From assembly GCF_004801315.1 (NCBI RefSeq), contig NZ_SSNW01000007.1, positions 62,001-126,000 of the forward strand: a stretch of 64,000 bases of DNA. The letters run 5' to 3'. Source of the DNA: Deinococcus sp. Arct2-2 (GTDB lineage: Bacteria > Deinococcota > Deinococci > Deinococcales > Deinococcaceae). A program made the translations under genes and the position numbers. The notes under the pieces are model-generated. The model was given only the letters and a program-made list of their open reading frames with translations, was not told the DNA's origin and searched no databases. Positions 19,092 through 28,041 of this stretch are shown here, one piece after another; position 1 is the stretch's first letter, and the number at the start of each line of letters is the position of its first letter.

Positions 19092-19942
19092 GCGGCCTCC
19101 TCCTGGACGCCTGGCCCGCGGGACTCCAGACGCTGCGGCGGTACCTGCCCTGGCGGGCGGGGGTGCGGCCCAACGGCCGCTGCGCCAAAATCCCCCTGGC
19201 CCAGCGGGGCCGGAGCCTATATCCGCACAACCCACTCGATCCGGCCGTCTGGCAGGACTGGGCGCGGGTGCAGCGGCTGGTTCACACCGGCGCAGCCGAC
19301 GGCGTCGGCATTGTCTTAACGGCCGACCTGCCGTGGGTGGCCCTCGATCTGGACGACTGTGTGGACGCCGCAGGCGTGGTGGATTCACGTGCCCTGAGCG
19401 TGCTGGAACGCTTTCCACAGGCCTATGCCGAGCTCAGCCCCAGTGGTCGCGGGCTTCACCTGCTGCTGCGGGCCCGGCTGCCCCGGACGCTTCGTCTCCC
19501 CGGCGTCGAGTTCATCACGCACGGGTTCTTGACCGTGACCGGACGGGCCATTCAGGTGCCTGCCCAGTTGCTGGACGCCAGTCACGAGCTGGAGCGCTGG
19601 GGTCAGGCACAGGCCGTTCGGCCCCAGGTGTTGAGCCACAGTTCCCCCCGGGAAATGACGGATCAGACCCTGTTGGAGCGGGCCATGCGGGCACGCAATG
19701 GACGCTTATTCCAGCAGCTGTGGGCAGGAGAGCTCGCAGGGTATCCGTCGCTGTCCGAGGGAGATCTGGCGCTCGCCCTGCTGCTGCTGTACTGGGTCGG
19801 CGACGCCGACGACGGCCGGGCCGACCGGTTGTTCCGGCAATCCGGCCGGTATCGCGAGCGCTGGGATCAACCGGCTCATGACCCGTATGGTCAGCGCACC
19901 TGGATCCTGGCCCGCCGGATTCGTGCCGGACGGACACACTAA
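19082..19942 (+). CDS. Primase-polymerase-like protein (NrS-1 type)
   Basis: A 286-residue protein of the plasmid/phage primase-polymerase group. The N-terminal part has PNGRCAKIPLAQRG, GVGIVLTADLPWVALDLDDC (acidic catalytic-type LDLDD, about residues 87-94) and YAELSPSGRGLHLLLRA (SGRGxH nucleotide-binding signature, about 118-126). The C-terminal part, GDLALALLLLYWVGDADDGR followed by ADRLFRQSGRYRERW, matches the helix-bundle domain seen in the NrS-1 phage polymerase. Starts at 19082 or 19088 are both TTG, and both overlap the tnpB stop, so the genes are probably translationally coupled. No helicase domain is attached, so it likely only primes replication. Confidence 0.75.
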   Translation: MDLSGLLLDAWPAGLQTLRRYLPWRAGVRPNGRCAKIPLAQRGRSLYPHNPLDPAVWQDWARVQRLVHTGAADGVGIVLTADLPWVALDLDDCVDAAGVVDSRALSVLERFPQAYAELSPSGRGLHLLLRARLPRTLRLPGVEFITHGFLTVTGRAIQVPAQLLDASHELERWGQAQAVRPQVLSHSSPREMTDQTLLERAMRARNGRLFQQLWAGELAGYPSLSEGDLALALLLLYWVGDADDGRADRLFRQSGRYRERWDQPAHDPYGQRTWILARRIRAGRTH

Positions 19943-20071
19943 CCCGCACGGGAACGTCTTCTCCATCGATGTCCCCTCTGTGAAGGCTGGCCGGGGCGTT
20001 GCCCACGGCCCGCCAGAACCCACCTTCAGACCAGAACGGTCTGTTCCGAAGCCTGTGTCTCAGGAGTTTTT

Positions 20072-20623
20072 ATGACCTATGTTCCGACCTCCATGCTGTT
20101 CGTGACCACCTGTGATCCCAGTTTTGTCCAAGTTATTTGGGTGAACGGACGAGCGGTTCCACAGTTCCCGAATGATCCTCATCCCTGGCTGCAGCTCAGC
20201 GCCCTGGGCGGCGACTGGACTGCCCTGATGGCCGGTCAGCGGGTGCAGGCGAGCCCCAGCCTGCAGGCCGCCGCGGCCTGGATCCTGCGTCATCCGGATC
20301 ACCCCATCCTCCTCAACTTGCACGCCGACTTGGGCGGGGAACCGATGTTTTGCCTGCTGTGCCCCGACGCGCTGACAGTCGACATGACCCGCGGTGAGTT
20401 GCGCTTGCCGGGCCTGCCCGGCTTTCTCGAGCTCGATGAACGCGCCGCCCAAGAGGACGAGGAATCTTGGATCATCATGTGCTCCGGCCTGCTGGCGGTG
20501 GGACTGCAGCATGACTTCCGGATGGGCTCGGCGCGGGTGCAGGTCGCGCTGTGGCCCATTTCGCCGGAGCTCATCGCGCAGATGACGTCTGAACAAGTAC
20601 CGATCCTCCAGGAGACCGCGTGA
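20072..20623 (+). CDS. Hypothetical protein paired with an Xre/MbcA-like protein
   Basis: A 183-residue acidic protein of unknown function, with GGAG about 10 bases before the ATG. The central LTVDMTRGELRLPGLPGFLE matches the core of the 13068-13634 protein, so they are members of one family. The C-terminal half has an acidic patch (ERAAQEDEESW) and hydrophobic strands. Its stop overlaps the next start (GTGA), so the two products are made together. The position directly upstream of an Xre/MbcA-type antitoxin-like gene raises the possibility of a non-RES toxin, but nothing in its sequence shows a toxic activity. Confidence 0.65.
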   Translation: MTYVPTSMLFVTTCDPSFVQVIWVNGRAVPQFPNDPHPWLQLSALGGDWTALMAGQRVQASPSLQAAAAWILRHPDHPILLNLHADLGGEPMFCLLCPDALTVDMTRGELRLPGLPGFLELDERAAQEDEESWIIMCSGLLAVGLQHDFRMGSARVQVALWPISPELIAQMTSEQVPILQETA

Positions 20624-21096
20624 GCGACCCAGAGGAGCCCCTGCTGAACCTGCGAAACCCGGCGGTGCGGGCACGGCTGGCGGGAGGCTTACCGGCGGTG
20701 ATCTGGATGCTGGACAGCTGGGGCCTCACTCGGGCGCAGCAGGCGGAACTGCTCACGCTGCGCCCGACCACGCTTCGTCAAGTGCAACGTGCAGTGGTTT
20801 TGCCCGCCCTGAACATGGATCAGGTGATGCGGTTGTCGTTCCTGACAGGGATCTACCGCGCGGTGTACGCGCTGTATGAGGCGGACACCGCGGCGGGCTG
20901 GATGCGGCGGGCCAATGGCCGGGCACCGTTCCTAGGACAGACGCCCCTCGGGTACCTGTTGGCAGGAGGGATCCCAGCGCTCCTGGCCACCCGGCGCCTG
21001 CTGGAGAGCGATCTGGGGGGCCAATTCACCGGCACGCCGTCAACACAGGCACTGGCACGCAGCCTGCCTCAACCAGACATCCAGCTCGACGATTGA
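20620..21096 (+). CDS. MbcA/ParS/Xre-like protein without RES partner
   Basis: A 158-residue protein. Residues about 10-70 form an HTH-like helical region (GGLPAVIWMLDSWGLTRAQQ, ELLTLRPTTLRQVQRAVV). Residues about 70-130 follow the MbcA/ParS/Xre (DUF2384) pattern (MRLSFLTGIYRAVYALYEAD, GWMRRANGRAPFLGQTPL, GYLLAGGIPALLATRRLLES). This domain is normally an antitoxin for a RES toxin, but no RES gene follows. GTG 20620 overlaps the 20072 stop by 4 bp. It may be an orphan regulator or an antitoxin for the upstream protein. Confidence 0.7.
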   Translation: MSDPEEPLLNLRNPAVRARLAGGLPAVIWMLDSWGLTRAQQAELLTLRPTTLRQVQRAVVLPALNMDQVMRLSFLTGIYRAVYALYEADTAAGWMRRANGRAPFLGQTPLGYLLAGGIPALLATRRLLESDLGGQFTGTPSTQALARSLPQPDIQLDD

Positions 21097-21375
21097 AGCT
21101 TGTTTCCAACGTGTCGTGGCGCCCCTCCCCGCAGAGCCGTGAGAGGAGGGCGACCCCACCTGGGCTTGGCATCGCGCTGGCCCTCCAGCAAATGAGACAA
21201 CAGCGCCCGACTGGTCAAGGCGACCCGCGTGCCCGTCCTCCTTTGGCCTTGACCTTCCAAACTTTGGTCGCTATATGCGCCCCATTGATGATGTGCCGGG
21301 CAGATGACAAGGGGTTTTGGGTTGCCGCCGAGCCAGCCATGCGCCGCCCAGGCCACCTCCGTATTCCTCTGGCGT

Positions 21376-21600
21376 CTAGCGGGCGCATGTGCCGCAGCGT
21401 CCCGGCAGAAGCGGGAGGGCGGCCACGTCCAAGCGCCCATCGGGGAAACGTCCTTCCTCCAGTTGCCGCACCAGGGCCGCCCGGTGTTGCCGCATCCCTT
21501 CGACCAGTTCAGCAGGCGGGGGCTGGTCGGCCTGACGGCGCAGCTTGCCATCTGGCGTAATAGACAGCCTTACGCCGTGGCGTACCAGCTCACGGCGCAA
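21376..21600 (-). pseudogene. TubC_N/docking-like small protein, truncated by a stop
   Basis: The 74-codon frame (MRRELVRHGVRLSITPDGKL, EGMRQHRAALVRQLEEG) has the helix-hairpin pattern of small TubC N-terminal-like docking modules found beside plasmid primases. It reaches GRCGTCAR and stops at TAG. In the same frame the sequence goes on as TPEEYGGGLGGAW, and a neighbouring frame then offers CPAHH, which together would make a CxxC...CxxH(H) zinc site. The TAG is one base from TGG (Trp), and a frameshift follows, so the zinc end appears lost. It follows the helicase-primase gene by 14 bp. Confidence 0.5.
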
Positions 21601-21614
21601 ATCTGAGAGGCGCG

Positions 21615-24308
21615 TCAGTCGGCCTCGTCATAGCCCACTGATAAGGGCGTATCAGTAAACACAACATCATCTCTTACACCACTTACACCACTTACAGCTT
21701 GACCCCCATTAAGCACAGCTACGCTATACGCGGGGGAGCTTACTAGGGGTTGAGGTGTATCAGGTGTATCAGGTGTATTAGGCGCGTCTTCAATGGTTAG
21801 CCCAGTCCACGAGCGCACATTCTTTATTGTGGCTGGCAGACAGCCCTTTTTACCCTTTAAGTACGCATGTAGGTCGGCCAATTTGACCGTGCGCCCTAAC
21901 CGCTGCCCGTTCTCTTCTGCCCATTCCTCAAAGGCAATCTTGAGTCGGGCCGAGCTTACTTCTGCTTTTTTGTCAAATTTGAGTCTTGCAGAAGCAAACT
22001 TTTCGTATGGATTTTGGTCTGCCCAGTAGCCATCTGTAGCCTTACTGACGGCTTCAGACTCGCCCAATTCATAGCCCGCGTCATGCCATAAACGGAAGCC
22101 TTGATAAGCCCATCTCAATAGGGCCGCTCGCGCGGTAGGGTCAGACTCCAGCGTTTTCTTGAAACTGGCCTCTGCCTTGGCCGGCTTTGCCGTGAATGGC
22201 ACAACCCGCATCCGCCGCTGCATTCCGCTGTCATCATGTGCGCTGCCAATGGGGTAATTCGTGTGCAGCCACAGCTTAAACACGGGGGTAAACGTCACCA
22301 TGACGTTGCTTCTCATGCCGCGTGCGGTAATCGGGTCATTCCCGGTCATGCCCTTGATCCGGCCTGCATTGAACCGCGCCCCCTTGGGCGGCTCGCCTGC
22401 GATGACTAGGCGCTTGCCGTGCAAGTCAAGCAGCTCTGGCTTTGGCCCGGTTGAAGATTCCCCGTGCGAGTTGCTCAGCAGCAAACTGACTTCGATGGTG
22501 GCCGCGTACTGGCCTAGTACAGCGGTACTGGCACTGACTAGCGTTCCTTTGCCCGTACCGCCGGGGCCTTCCATGACGGTAATGGTTTCGTTGGGCGCGA
22601 TGCCGCAGAGTGCAGAGCCGATAGACCTCTGAAGGAAGTCATGCCGCCCATCTTCTTTGAGCAGGGCAAGCAACTGGTCAACGTAGGGGTGACTCGCTTC
22701 AGGATGAAACGCCGCGCCCGCCTGCCAAGTGATGAGGTCTTCAGGTGCATGGGGTCGTAGCGTGCCAGTAAGCAGCTCTAGCACGCCGTTCTTGCAGTTG
22801 AGGCTAAAAGGGTCTGCGTTCCATGCCGTGACATCGGTATAGAAGGCGGGCATACCCGCCGCCGCTGCCAGCGCGTTACTGACGGCGTGCCGATTGCAGA
22901 CAGCATTAGCCCACCGCGCAATACGCTCGCGCTCTTCCTCTGGTAGACGGTCTTCAAAAGCTTGGGCGAGGTAGCGCCCCAAGACATGTCGCAACACATG
23001 GCCCGCGAGCTGCTCAGACAGCACAAGATCAGCGTCTCGCTGCCATACCCCTATCTCTGGTCGGTAGACGTGCCAGCCAAGCCCAGAGGTGTAGCGCATA
23101 AGCCTATGCAGGCCGTTCAAGGCCAAGATGTGAGCATTTGCCGCGTCGGTTCCTTCCTGCACCCCGAAAGGAAATTCGGGCAGGGTGTACGCCTCATCTT
23201 CCGGCGGCTTTTGTTTGGGCGCGGTACTGGCCTTGGCCTTCTTTGGTTTGCCCACCTTGATAGCCTTGGCCGCTTCCTCTGCCTCAAATCGGTCAGGGTC
23301 AGCCGGGTTCTGTGTGCCCTTCCCGATCCCGCTACGAATCGTCGGCATGATCTCCGCTTCATCGAGGCCCGCCGCCCGCGCTGCACTGGTCAGCACTTCG
23401 ACTAGCCTTGCTTCTTCCAGCTCGCCATGAGCCAGGAAGCGGGCCAGCTTGCAGGCCGCAATGTTTAAGGTGGCGTTTCGCGTGCCGTCCGGTGCATTCC
23501 TCATGTTGTCTTCTTCCCCTCTGAGCGCAGCTTCTACTTCTGCCCGCTGCCGCTGTTCTGCCTTGCTGCCTGTGCCTCTGGTTGGCAGAGGTGCACGCGC
23601 GGCTTTAGGCGCAAGCGCCCGCACTGGCTTGGGCTTGGGAACCAGCGCTTCTAGGACACCTCTCCCTATCCACGCATCAGCGTCAGCCAGCCAGATTTCG
23701 ACGGACAGCGGGCGGGCGGCATTCTTGACGTTCAGGCTACCGGGCAGCCTTAAAATCCGCTCTGGGTTCACAATGACTTTGTCTGCACCCAGTTCAGGCC
23801 CGAACGCTTCAACCAGCGCGAGGTTATGCGCCCGCATATCCTCAAGGCTGCTTCTGGCCCGCCGTGCGAAATAGAGCTGGAGGCCATGACCGGTATACAC
23901 CACCGCACGCGGAACCAAGCCCAGCGTCTCACAGCGGGCCAGCACATCTGTATAGAGGCGTACGGCACACGCCCGCAATTCTTCTGCCCCCATCTCCAGC
24001 ACCTGTGCGCCTTCAGGGATGTAGACCGTGTGCTTCATATCGAGGTCTAGCCAGATCAGGTGCGTGGGGTGTACGCCGTCATTCCCGGCCTTGTCTTTGA
24101 CCAGTCGCAGGGCCACACCAAAAAAGGTGTTGAGCTTCGCGCTGATCTGGTCGGCGGTGACAGCGTCCGGCTGTCCTTCACGGCAGGGCCAGGACATCCA
24201 TTCACGCTGAGGGCTGCTGCTGCCCGGCTTGAAGGAGCGGAATTCTATCCAGCCATCAGGTGGTGTAGAGCCCCTGTAAAGGTGGGCGACCCACTCGAGG
24301 GGCGTCAT
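21615..24308 (-). CDS. Phage/plasmid P4-type primase-helicase
   Basis: An 897-residue replication protein. The N-terminal part is primase-like (LIWLDLDMKHTVYIP with acidic LDLD, about residues 88-91; VVYTGHGLQLYFARR; ILRLPGSLNVKN). A Lys/Pro-rich linker follows (about 350-370), then the D5_N and SF3-type helicase region with Walker A GPGGTGKGT (about 577-585), Walker B-like LVIAGEPPKG and the conserved LWLHTNYPI. The C-terminus has a winged-helix-like part and a short NTPDTPDTP repeat. ATG 24308 is chosen since MTPLEWVAHLYRG opens the conserved part; an upstream TTG (24470) is weaker. Such proteins drive replication of plasmids and prophage satellites. Confidence 0.85.
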   Translation of the reverse strand: MTPLEWVAHLYRGSTPPDGWIEFRSFKPGSSSPQREWMSWPCREGQPDAVTADQISAKLNTFFGVALRLVKDKAGNDGVHPTHLIWLDLDMKHTVYIPEGAQVLEMGAEELRACAVRLYTDVLARCETLGLVPRAVVYTGHGLQLYFARRARSSLEDMRAHNLALVEAFGPELGADKVIVNPERILRLPGSLNVKNAARPLSVEIWLADADAWIGRGVLEALVPKPKPVRALAPKAARAPLPTRGTGSKAEQRQRAEVEAALRGEEDNMRNAPDGTRNATLNIAACKLARFLAHGELEEARLVEVLTSAARAAGLDEAEIMPTIRSGIGKGTQNPADPDRFEAEEAAKAIKVGKPKKAKASTAPKQKPPEDEAYTLPEFPFGVQEGTDAANAHILALNGLHRLMRYTSGLGWHVYRPEIGVWQRDADLVLSEQLAGHVLRHVLGRYLAQAFEDRLPEEERERIARWANAVCNRHAVSNALAAAAGMPAFYTDVTAWNADPFSLNCKNGVLELLTGTLRPHAPEDLITWQAGAAFHPEASHPYVDQLLALLKEDGRHDFLQRSIGSALCGIAPNETITVMEGPGGTGKGTLVSASTAVLGQYAATIEVSLLLSNSHGESSTGPKPELLDLHGKRLVIAGEPPKGARFNAGRIKGMTGNDPITARGMRSNVMVTFTPVFKLWLHTNYPIGSAHDDSGMQRRMRVVPFTAKPAKAEASFKKTLESDPTARAALLRWAYQGFRLWHDAGYELGESEAVSKATDGYWADQNPYEKFASARLKFDKKAEVSSARLKIAFEEWAEENGQRLGRTVKLADLHAYLKGKKGCLPATIKNVRSWTGLTIEDAPNTPDTPDTPQPLVSSPAYSVAVLNGGQAVSGVSGVRDDVVFTDTPLSVGYDEAD

Positions 24309-24504
24309 GCTCGTTACTGGTCCGCCGCCCGCGCCCGCTTGGCCCGTTCTGCCCGCACTTCCTTCTCTGTTCGTCTGGCAGCTCCTCTCAACGACGGCCA
24401 CAGGCGGAATAATTCGGTCATCAACGACAGCAGTCTTAACAGTCACAGGAGACCTTGAATGCCGCGCCAAAGATTACGGGTATACTGGCGTTCCTAGTCA
24501 CCAA

Positions 24505-24530
24505 TGCCCCGCCTCTGTACAGGCGGGGCA
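24505..24530. terminator. Stem-loop between the HTH gene and the primase-helicase
   Basis: Perfect 10-bp arms (24505-24514 and 24521-24530) around CTGTAC, 3 bp after the stop of the leftward HTH gene. No long T-run follows, so it may attenuate or process the transcript into the helicase gene. Confidence 0.55.
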
Positions 24531-24532
24531 TA

Positions 24533-24739
24533 TTACGTTCTGACCGGGTGCTGGGTGCCGCGCAGCAACTCGTCAATGGCCGAAATCGGAATGAAGATTC
24601 GCCGCCGTCCAACTCGGATCACAGGTACCAGACCCGCCTTGGCGACGGTATACAGGGCGTCCCGCCCATACGCCACGCGGCCATAGGTGACGCGTTGATA
24701 GTCCACCGCTTCCGCTACTGTCAACAACCTCTTCTGCAT
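24533..24739 (-). CDS. Excisionase-like helix-turn-helix protein
   Basis: A 68-residue DNA-binding protein with the MerR/excisionase-type pattern: LLTVAEAVDYQRVTYGRVAY, GRDALYTVAKAGLVPVIRVG, RRRIFIPISAIDELL. ATG 24739 follows a GGGAGGAAG ribosome-binding site. It precedes the primase-helicase in the same direction, a common order in plasmid and satellite-prophage replication modules, where it would regulate the operon or assist excision. Its promoter region is duplicated in inverted form at 26715-26799. Confidence 0.8.
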   Translation of the reverse strand: MQKRLLTVAEAVDYQRVTYGRVAYGRDALYTVAKAGLVPVIRVGRRRIFIPISAIDELLRGTQHPVRT

Positions 24740-24760
24740 AGCTTCCTCCCGTTCTGAAGC

Positions 24761-24845
24761 TGTGCGAACCGCCTCTGAACTGCCTATAGCGTAGTCAGCC
24801 GTCTAATTGCGGAATAGTCCGAATTGCGTTACAGTTGCGTGACAC
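24761..24845. repeat. 85-bp divergent promoter region, copy 1 of an inverted repeat
   Basis: Matches the reverse complement of 26715-26799 over the full 85 bp with roughly ten differences. Here it separates the leftward HTH gene and the rightward zinc-finger gene and must contain both promoters. Confidence 0.8.
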
Positions 24846-24846
24846 C

Positions 24847-25857
24847 ATGCCCCCCGACCCAGACCTGATCAATTTCCCTTGGCGGCGCCTGACATCCCTG
24901 CGCTGGTTGGAGCAGGACAATCCTAAGAGCGATATTTTCTTCGGTGGACGTCCAGAATTCGAGAGGAGCCGGGCGTTCTTCGGCGAATACTTTGGGGATG
25001 ATGACGTCTTGCACCAACGGGACTCAGAGCTGTTGGTTGCGGGCCAGGGGGCGAGGTGGCGTGAGGTAAAGCCGCTCAAAGACCCGCACCTTTGGGAAAA
25101 GTTCGCCAAAGAGGACGCCTCGCGACCACAGGTGTTGCGCCTGTGCCAGACGTACGGTTTCCTGCAGCGCAACATCCGTTATACCCACTCGCCTCTACCG
25201 AACAACAACCCAGAGGCTCAAGAACTGGAGCCGACTCGAGGGCCAATTGACCGCGTGCCCGAAGATTCCGAGCTCGGAGCGATATGGCCACCGACGCCGC
25301 CGAGCGAAGATCTAGAGGTGTTTACAGAAACTTACACCTTCTGGCGCTCAGAAATGCGGCTGTTGTATCTAGCAAATAAACTCCACGAGGCCCTGCAACT
25401 TGGCGATCTGCCCAGTGCCCTCGTCCTGTGGCCCAAGTTGCCCAGAGAATTCCCCCCTCTGACTCGTGAAGAAGTTAGAGATGGGGAACAGCAAGCAGCG
25501 CAGGACTTCGCCAATTTCAGGCCTCAACAGGACAGTACAGCTGCTCCCCCCATTTCCCTTCAGCGCTGTCAGGACCGGTTGCAGGAGCTCCTTCAGTGCC
25601 GAGCACAAAAGGTCCAGGTCGCTTACGTCTACACCGCGCCAGGAAAACTCGAATTGCAATTGACGCCTCCAGACCTCCTGTCGGCGCTGTGGATGCAATT
25701 GGCCTTAAAGCTTTCTCAGGTCAAGGCAGTAAGAAGGTGTATCCACTGTCAAACGGTATTGACCATCGGGCCGCGTCAGCACTGCACTCGGAAGTACTGC
25801 AACGACACCTGCCGGCAAAGGGCATTGCGATCTCGCCGGGCCGCCTTGAAGCTCTAG
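24847..25857 (+). CDS. Unknown protein with C-terminal CGNR-type zinc finger
   Basis: A 336-residue protein. The C-terminal 40 residues have CIHCQTVLTIGPRQHCTRKY then CNDTCRQRALRSRRAAL, a CxxC...C...CxxxC cluster followed by a basic helix, like the CGNR zinc finger that binds DNA in transcriptional regulators. The N-terminal 290 residues are not recognisable (WLEQDNPKSDIFFGGRPEF, LWEKFAKEDASRPQVLRLCQ). ATG 24847 is preferred over TTG 24835. A decayed inverted copy of the N-terminal part lies at 26240-26550, so the gene has been duplicated together with its promoter. Confidence 0.7.
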   Translation: MPPDPDLINFPWRRLTSLRWLEQDNPKSDIFFGGRPEFERSRAFFGEYFGDDDVLHQRDSELLVAGQGARWREVKPLKDPHLWEKFAKEDASRPQVLRLCQTYGFLQRNIRYTHSPLPNNNPEAQELEPTRGPIDRVPEDSELGAIWPPTPPSEDLEVFTETYTFWRSEMRLLYLANKLHEALQLGDLPSALVLWPKLPREFPPLTREEVRDGEQQAAQDFANFRPQQDSTAAPPISLQRCQDRLQELLQCRAQKVQVAYVYTAPGKLELQLTPPDLLSALWMQLALKLSQVKAVRRCIHCQTVLTIGPRQHCTRKYCNDTCRQRALRSRRAALKL

Positions 25858-26239
25858 AGCATCACCGCGCTAGAGCCCCGCTCGGCGAGAAGTAAATCAG
25901 ACCGGGCATCGGATGATCCATAAGTTTGCTGAGGGTTTGGCACGACCGAACTGAACCAAGCGGACACTGGATCATCCCGCTCTAGTTCTGCTCCACTTGT
26001 AATAGCGCCAACCGACTCGGATGCCTGCAACGAGCTGGGGTGTCCAAACGGAAGGCATCTTATTCTCCGACGGCTGCCTACCAATACACATGAGCTTTCG
26101 AGTAGACCAGTGGTATGAACGCGCTGACGAAACCGTGCACGGCTTGATTCTGGTGGTCGCCGTTACTGCCGGATCACCCGTGAGCAGCGCCTGTCAAGAT
26201 CATTTGGCCCGCCAAGAATCTGCGAAATACGGCATTGAG
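25858..26239. other. Spacer between the zinc-finger gene and its decayed copy
   Basis: No supported gene; probably the collapsed centre of the inverted duplication. Confidence 0.4.
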
Positions 26240-26550
26240 CGCCCGCGCGTGTGCGGTTGTGCTGCAGGAAGCCGTACGTCTGGCACAGGTGAAGCACCCG
26301 TGTTCGCGTGACCCTCTCTTCGGCAAACTTTTTCCAGAAGAGCAGGGCTTCGAACAGCTTCACCTCGCCCCATGGCCCGCAATCAACAGCTCTAGACCCA
26401 CGGGTTCGACTTCGTCGTTGATGTCTGCGAAGCCGAGGGTCTGGGTGAAGAACGCGCAGCTGCTCCCGAGTTCCGGACGTCTGCCGAAGACAATATCGCT
26501 CTTGGGACTGTCCTGCTCCGATCAGTACAGGGGTGTCATACGGGACTAAT
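26240..26550 (-). pseudogene. Decayed inverted copy of the zinc-finger gene (N-terminal part)
   Basis: Reading leftward, segments match the 24847 protein in order: SEQDSPKSDIVFGRRPEL (for LEQDNPKSDIFFGGRPEF), ELLIAGHGAR (for ELLVAGQGAR) and LFWKKFAEERVTRTRVLHLC then QTYGFLQHN (for LWEKFAKEDASRPQVLRLCQ and TYGFLQRN). Stops and frameshifts interrupt it and the zinc-finger end is missing. Its own promoter copy is farther away (26715-26799), separated by about 160 bp of unrelated sequence. Confidence 0.75.
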
Positions 26551-26714
26551 CTGGTTCCCGAATATCCAGGACAGCGCCGGATATTCGTCCATCTCCTTAG
26601 CCCCGTATTTTCTAGTCCTCGCGCTGCTCGAATGATTCCAATGCACTGGAGTCATCTTAGCTTGATATCCAGCGCTGCCAAGTGAAGCTGATCAGATCTG
26701 GGGCAGGCGGCAGG

Positions 26715-26799
26715 GTGTCACGCAACTGTAACGCAATTCGGACTATCCCGGCACTGGACGGCTGACTACGCTATAGGCAGTTCAGAGGCGGTTTGCACA
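26715..26799. repeat. 85-bp divergent promoter region, copy 2 of an inverted repeat
   Basis: Reverse-complement partner of 24761-24845. Here the side that faces the HTH gene in copy 1 faces the rightward gene at 26834, so that gene is probably under the same control as the HTH/helicase operon. Confidence 0.8.
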
Positions 26800-26833
26800 G
26801 ACTGGTGCCGCCGCTTCCGAACCAAGGAGCACT

Positions 26834-27220
26834 ATGGCTAAATCCGCACTCAAGACCCACATCCTCAAGCGCACTGGACAGGCCTCGTTGTCGTTCCAGG
26901 GTGAGGAGATCTCTCAGATCGAAACCAGTTTTGATAACGGGCACTCAGACTACAGTGGCCGAGTTGGCATCGCGGAGGCCATCACGCTGTACCGCGTCAG
27001 CGATGGCATGCTCGCCGTCAGCTTGTGGTTGCGCACACTCTGGGACGGCCAGCAGGACACGTACTCGGTGGAGATCTGCGGTTCCGCATCGGACGTGCGC
27101 TCGTTTTTGGAGGGTAACGACGTCGCCCCCCGGTTTATAGACGCGCTGTTGGACATGGCCGATATCGTCGATATCGACTCCTACCCTCCCAGGCTCGCTC
27201 TGCGGAATAGCGCGTCGTGA
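26834..27220 (+). CDS. Hypothetical protein
   Basis: A 128-residue acidic protein starting MAKSALKTHILKRTGQASLS, with AAGGAGC 5-11 bases before the ATG. It looks like a small beta-rich fold (AITLYRVSDGMLAVSLWLRT, TYSVEICGSASDVRSFLEG). No motif is recognised. It sits behind the inverted copy of the HTH-operon promoter and could be a co-regulated accessory gene of the same element. Confidence 0.6.
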   Translation: MAKSALKTHILKRTGQASLSFQGEEISQIETSFDNGHSDYSGRVGIAEAITLYRVSDGMLAVSLWLRTLWDGQQDTYSVEICGSASDVRSFLEGNDVAPRFIDALLDMADIVDIDSYPPRLALRNSAS

Positions 27221-28041
27221 TGCAAGCGGGCGGCGTGTACTGGGAGAGCTGCGCGTAGCAGCTCCACCATCAGAGATGCCAGGTGAGTGTGGAAAACCCC
27301 GCACGCATCTGGTAGGTTGCTCACTCCAAGTCGCGCCGGGGAACACTGGAGGCGGTGGACGCGGAGCCCATTGCCCAATACGGCGCCACCATGTCACCCA
27401 CAATCTGGTGGCCCCCAGTCGAGCGCTGCATGAATTGAAGCTGCTGGCGACGCTGAACGCCGAACAGCATCGGCTGCAGGCCATGAATCATTGAGCCGCA
27501 GGCCTCATGCGCCTTGGCCTGATTCAGGAACGCGCGGGTCGAGCCCTTGGCGCAGGCGCTGGTGAAAGCGGATGGCTCTCTGGGTGCCCCTCTCCCGCTG
27601 TTGATGCCGACTCCCAGTGACGGCTTCCTCAGTGCAGCAGGTGTCTTGGCAGAAACGGATGGTTCCGCCCTACTGGAGGCGGGAATGCAGATTTCTGCCT
27701 CTGCACCCTTCGAGTCAGGCAGCAGTATTCAGTGACGTGGACGCGTTTTTAAGGTTGAACCTGCTTATGTCGGGCAGACAGCATCCCCCTCGCTGCCTGA
27801 GGCAATTAACGTCCGAAGAGTCGGATGGGCGACGTTGACCGGCACCCCCGCGCCAAGGGAAAACCGCCTAAGATCGCTGTGGTGGCCCTCGGGCGCACAC
27901 TCCTGTGGACGGGCCAGCCCGATCAAGAAGCCTGCCGACGTCCCCAGCTTCCTCGTTCTCCTGATCCTTGACCGCTCACCCGAATATCGCTAGCTGCACT
28001 CTCTCCAGTAAAGATCCGAGTGTGCCAACGGTGTCCCCTCT
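27221..28041. other. Junction region, no supported gene
   Basis: Frames on both strands are short and unlike any family. It separates the replication module from the defence island and probably holds decayed DNA. Confidence 0.4.

Noticed and set aside
17994..19418. A 474-codon minus-strand frame across tnpB
   Set aside because: Antisense to TnpB, which shows RuvC and zinc motifs on the plus strand.
27221..28041. Possible transposase relic in the junction region
   Set aside because: A minus-strand stretch looked faintly protein-like, but no transposase motif or inverted repeats could be found.
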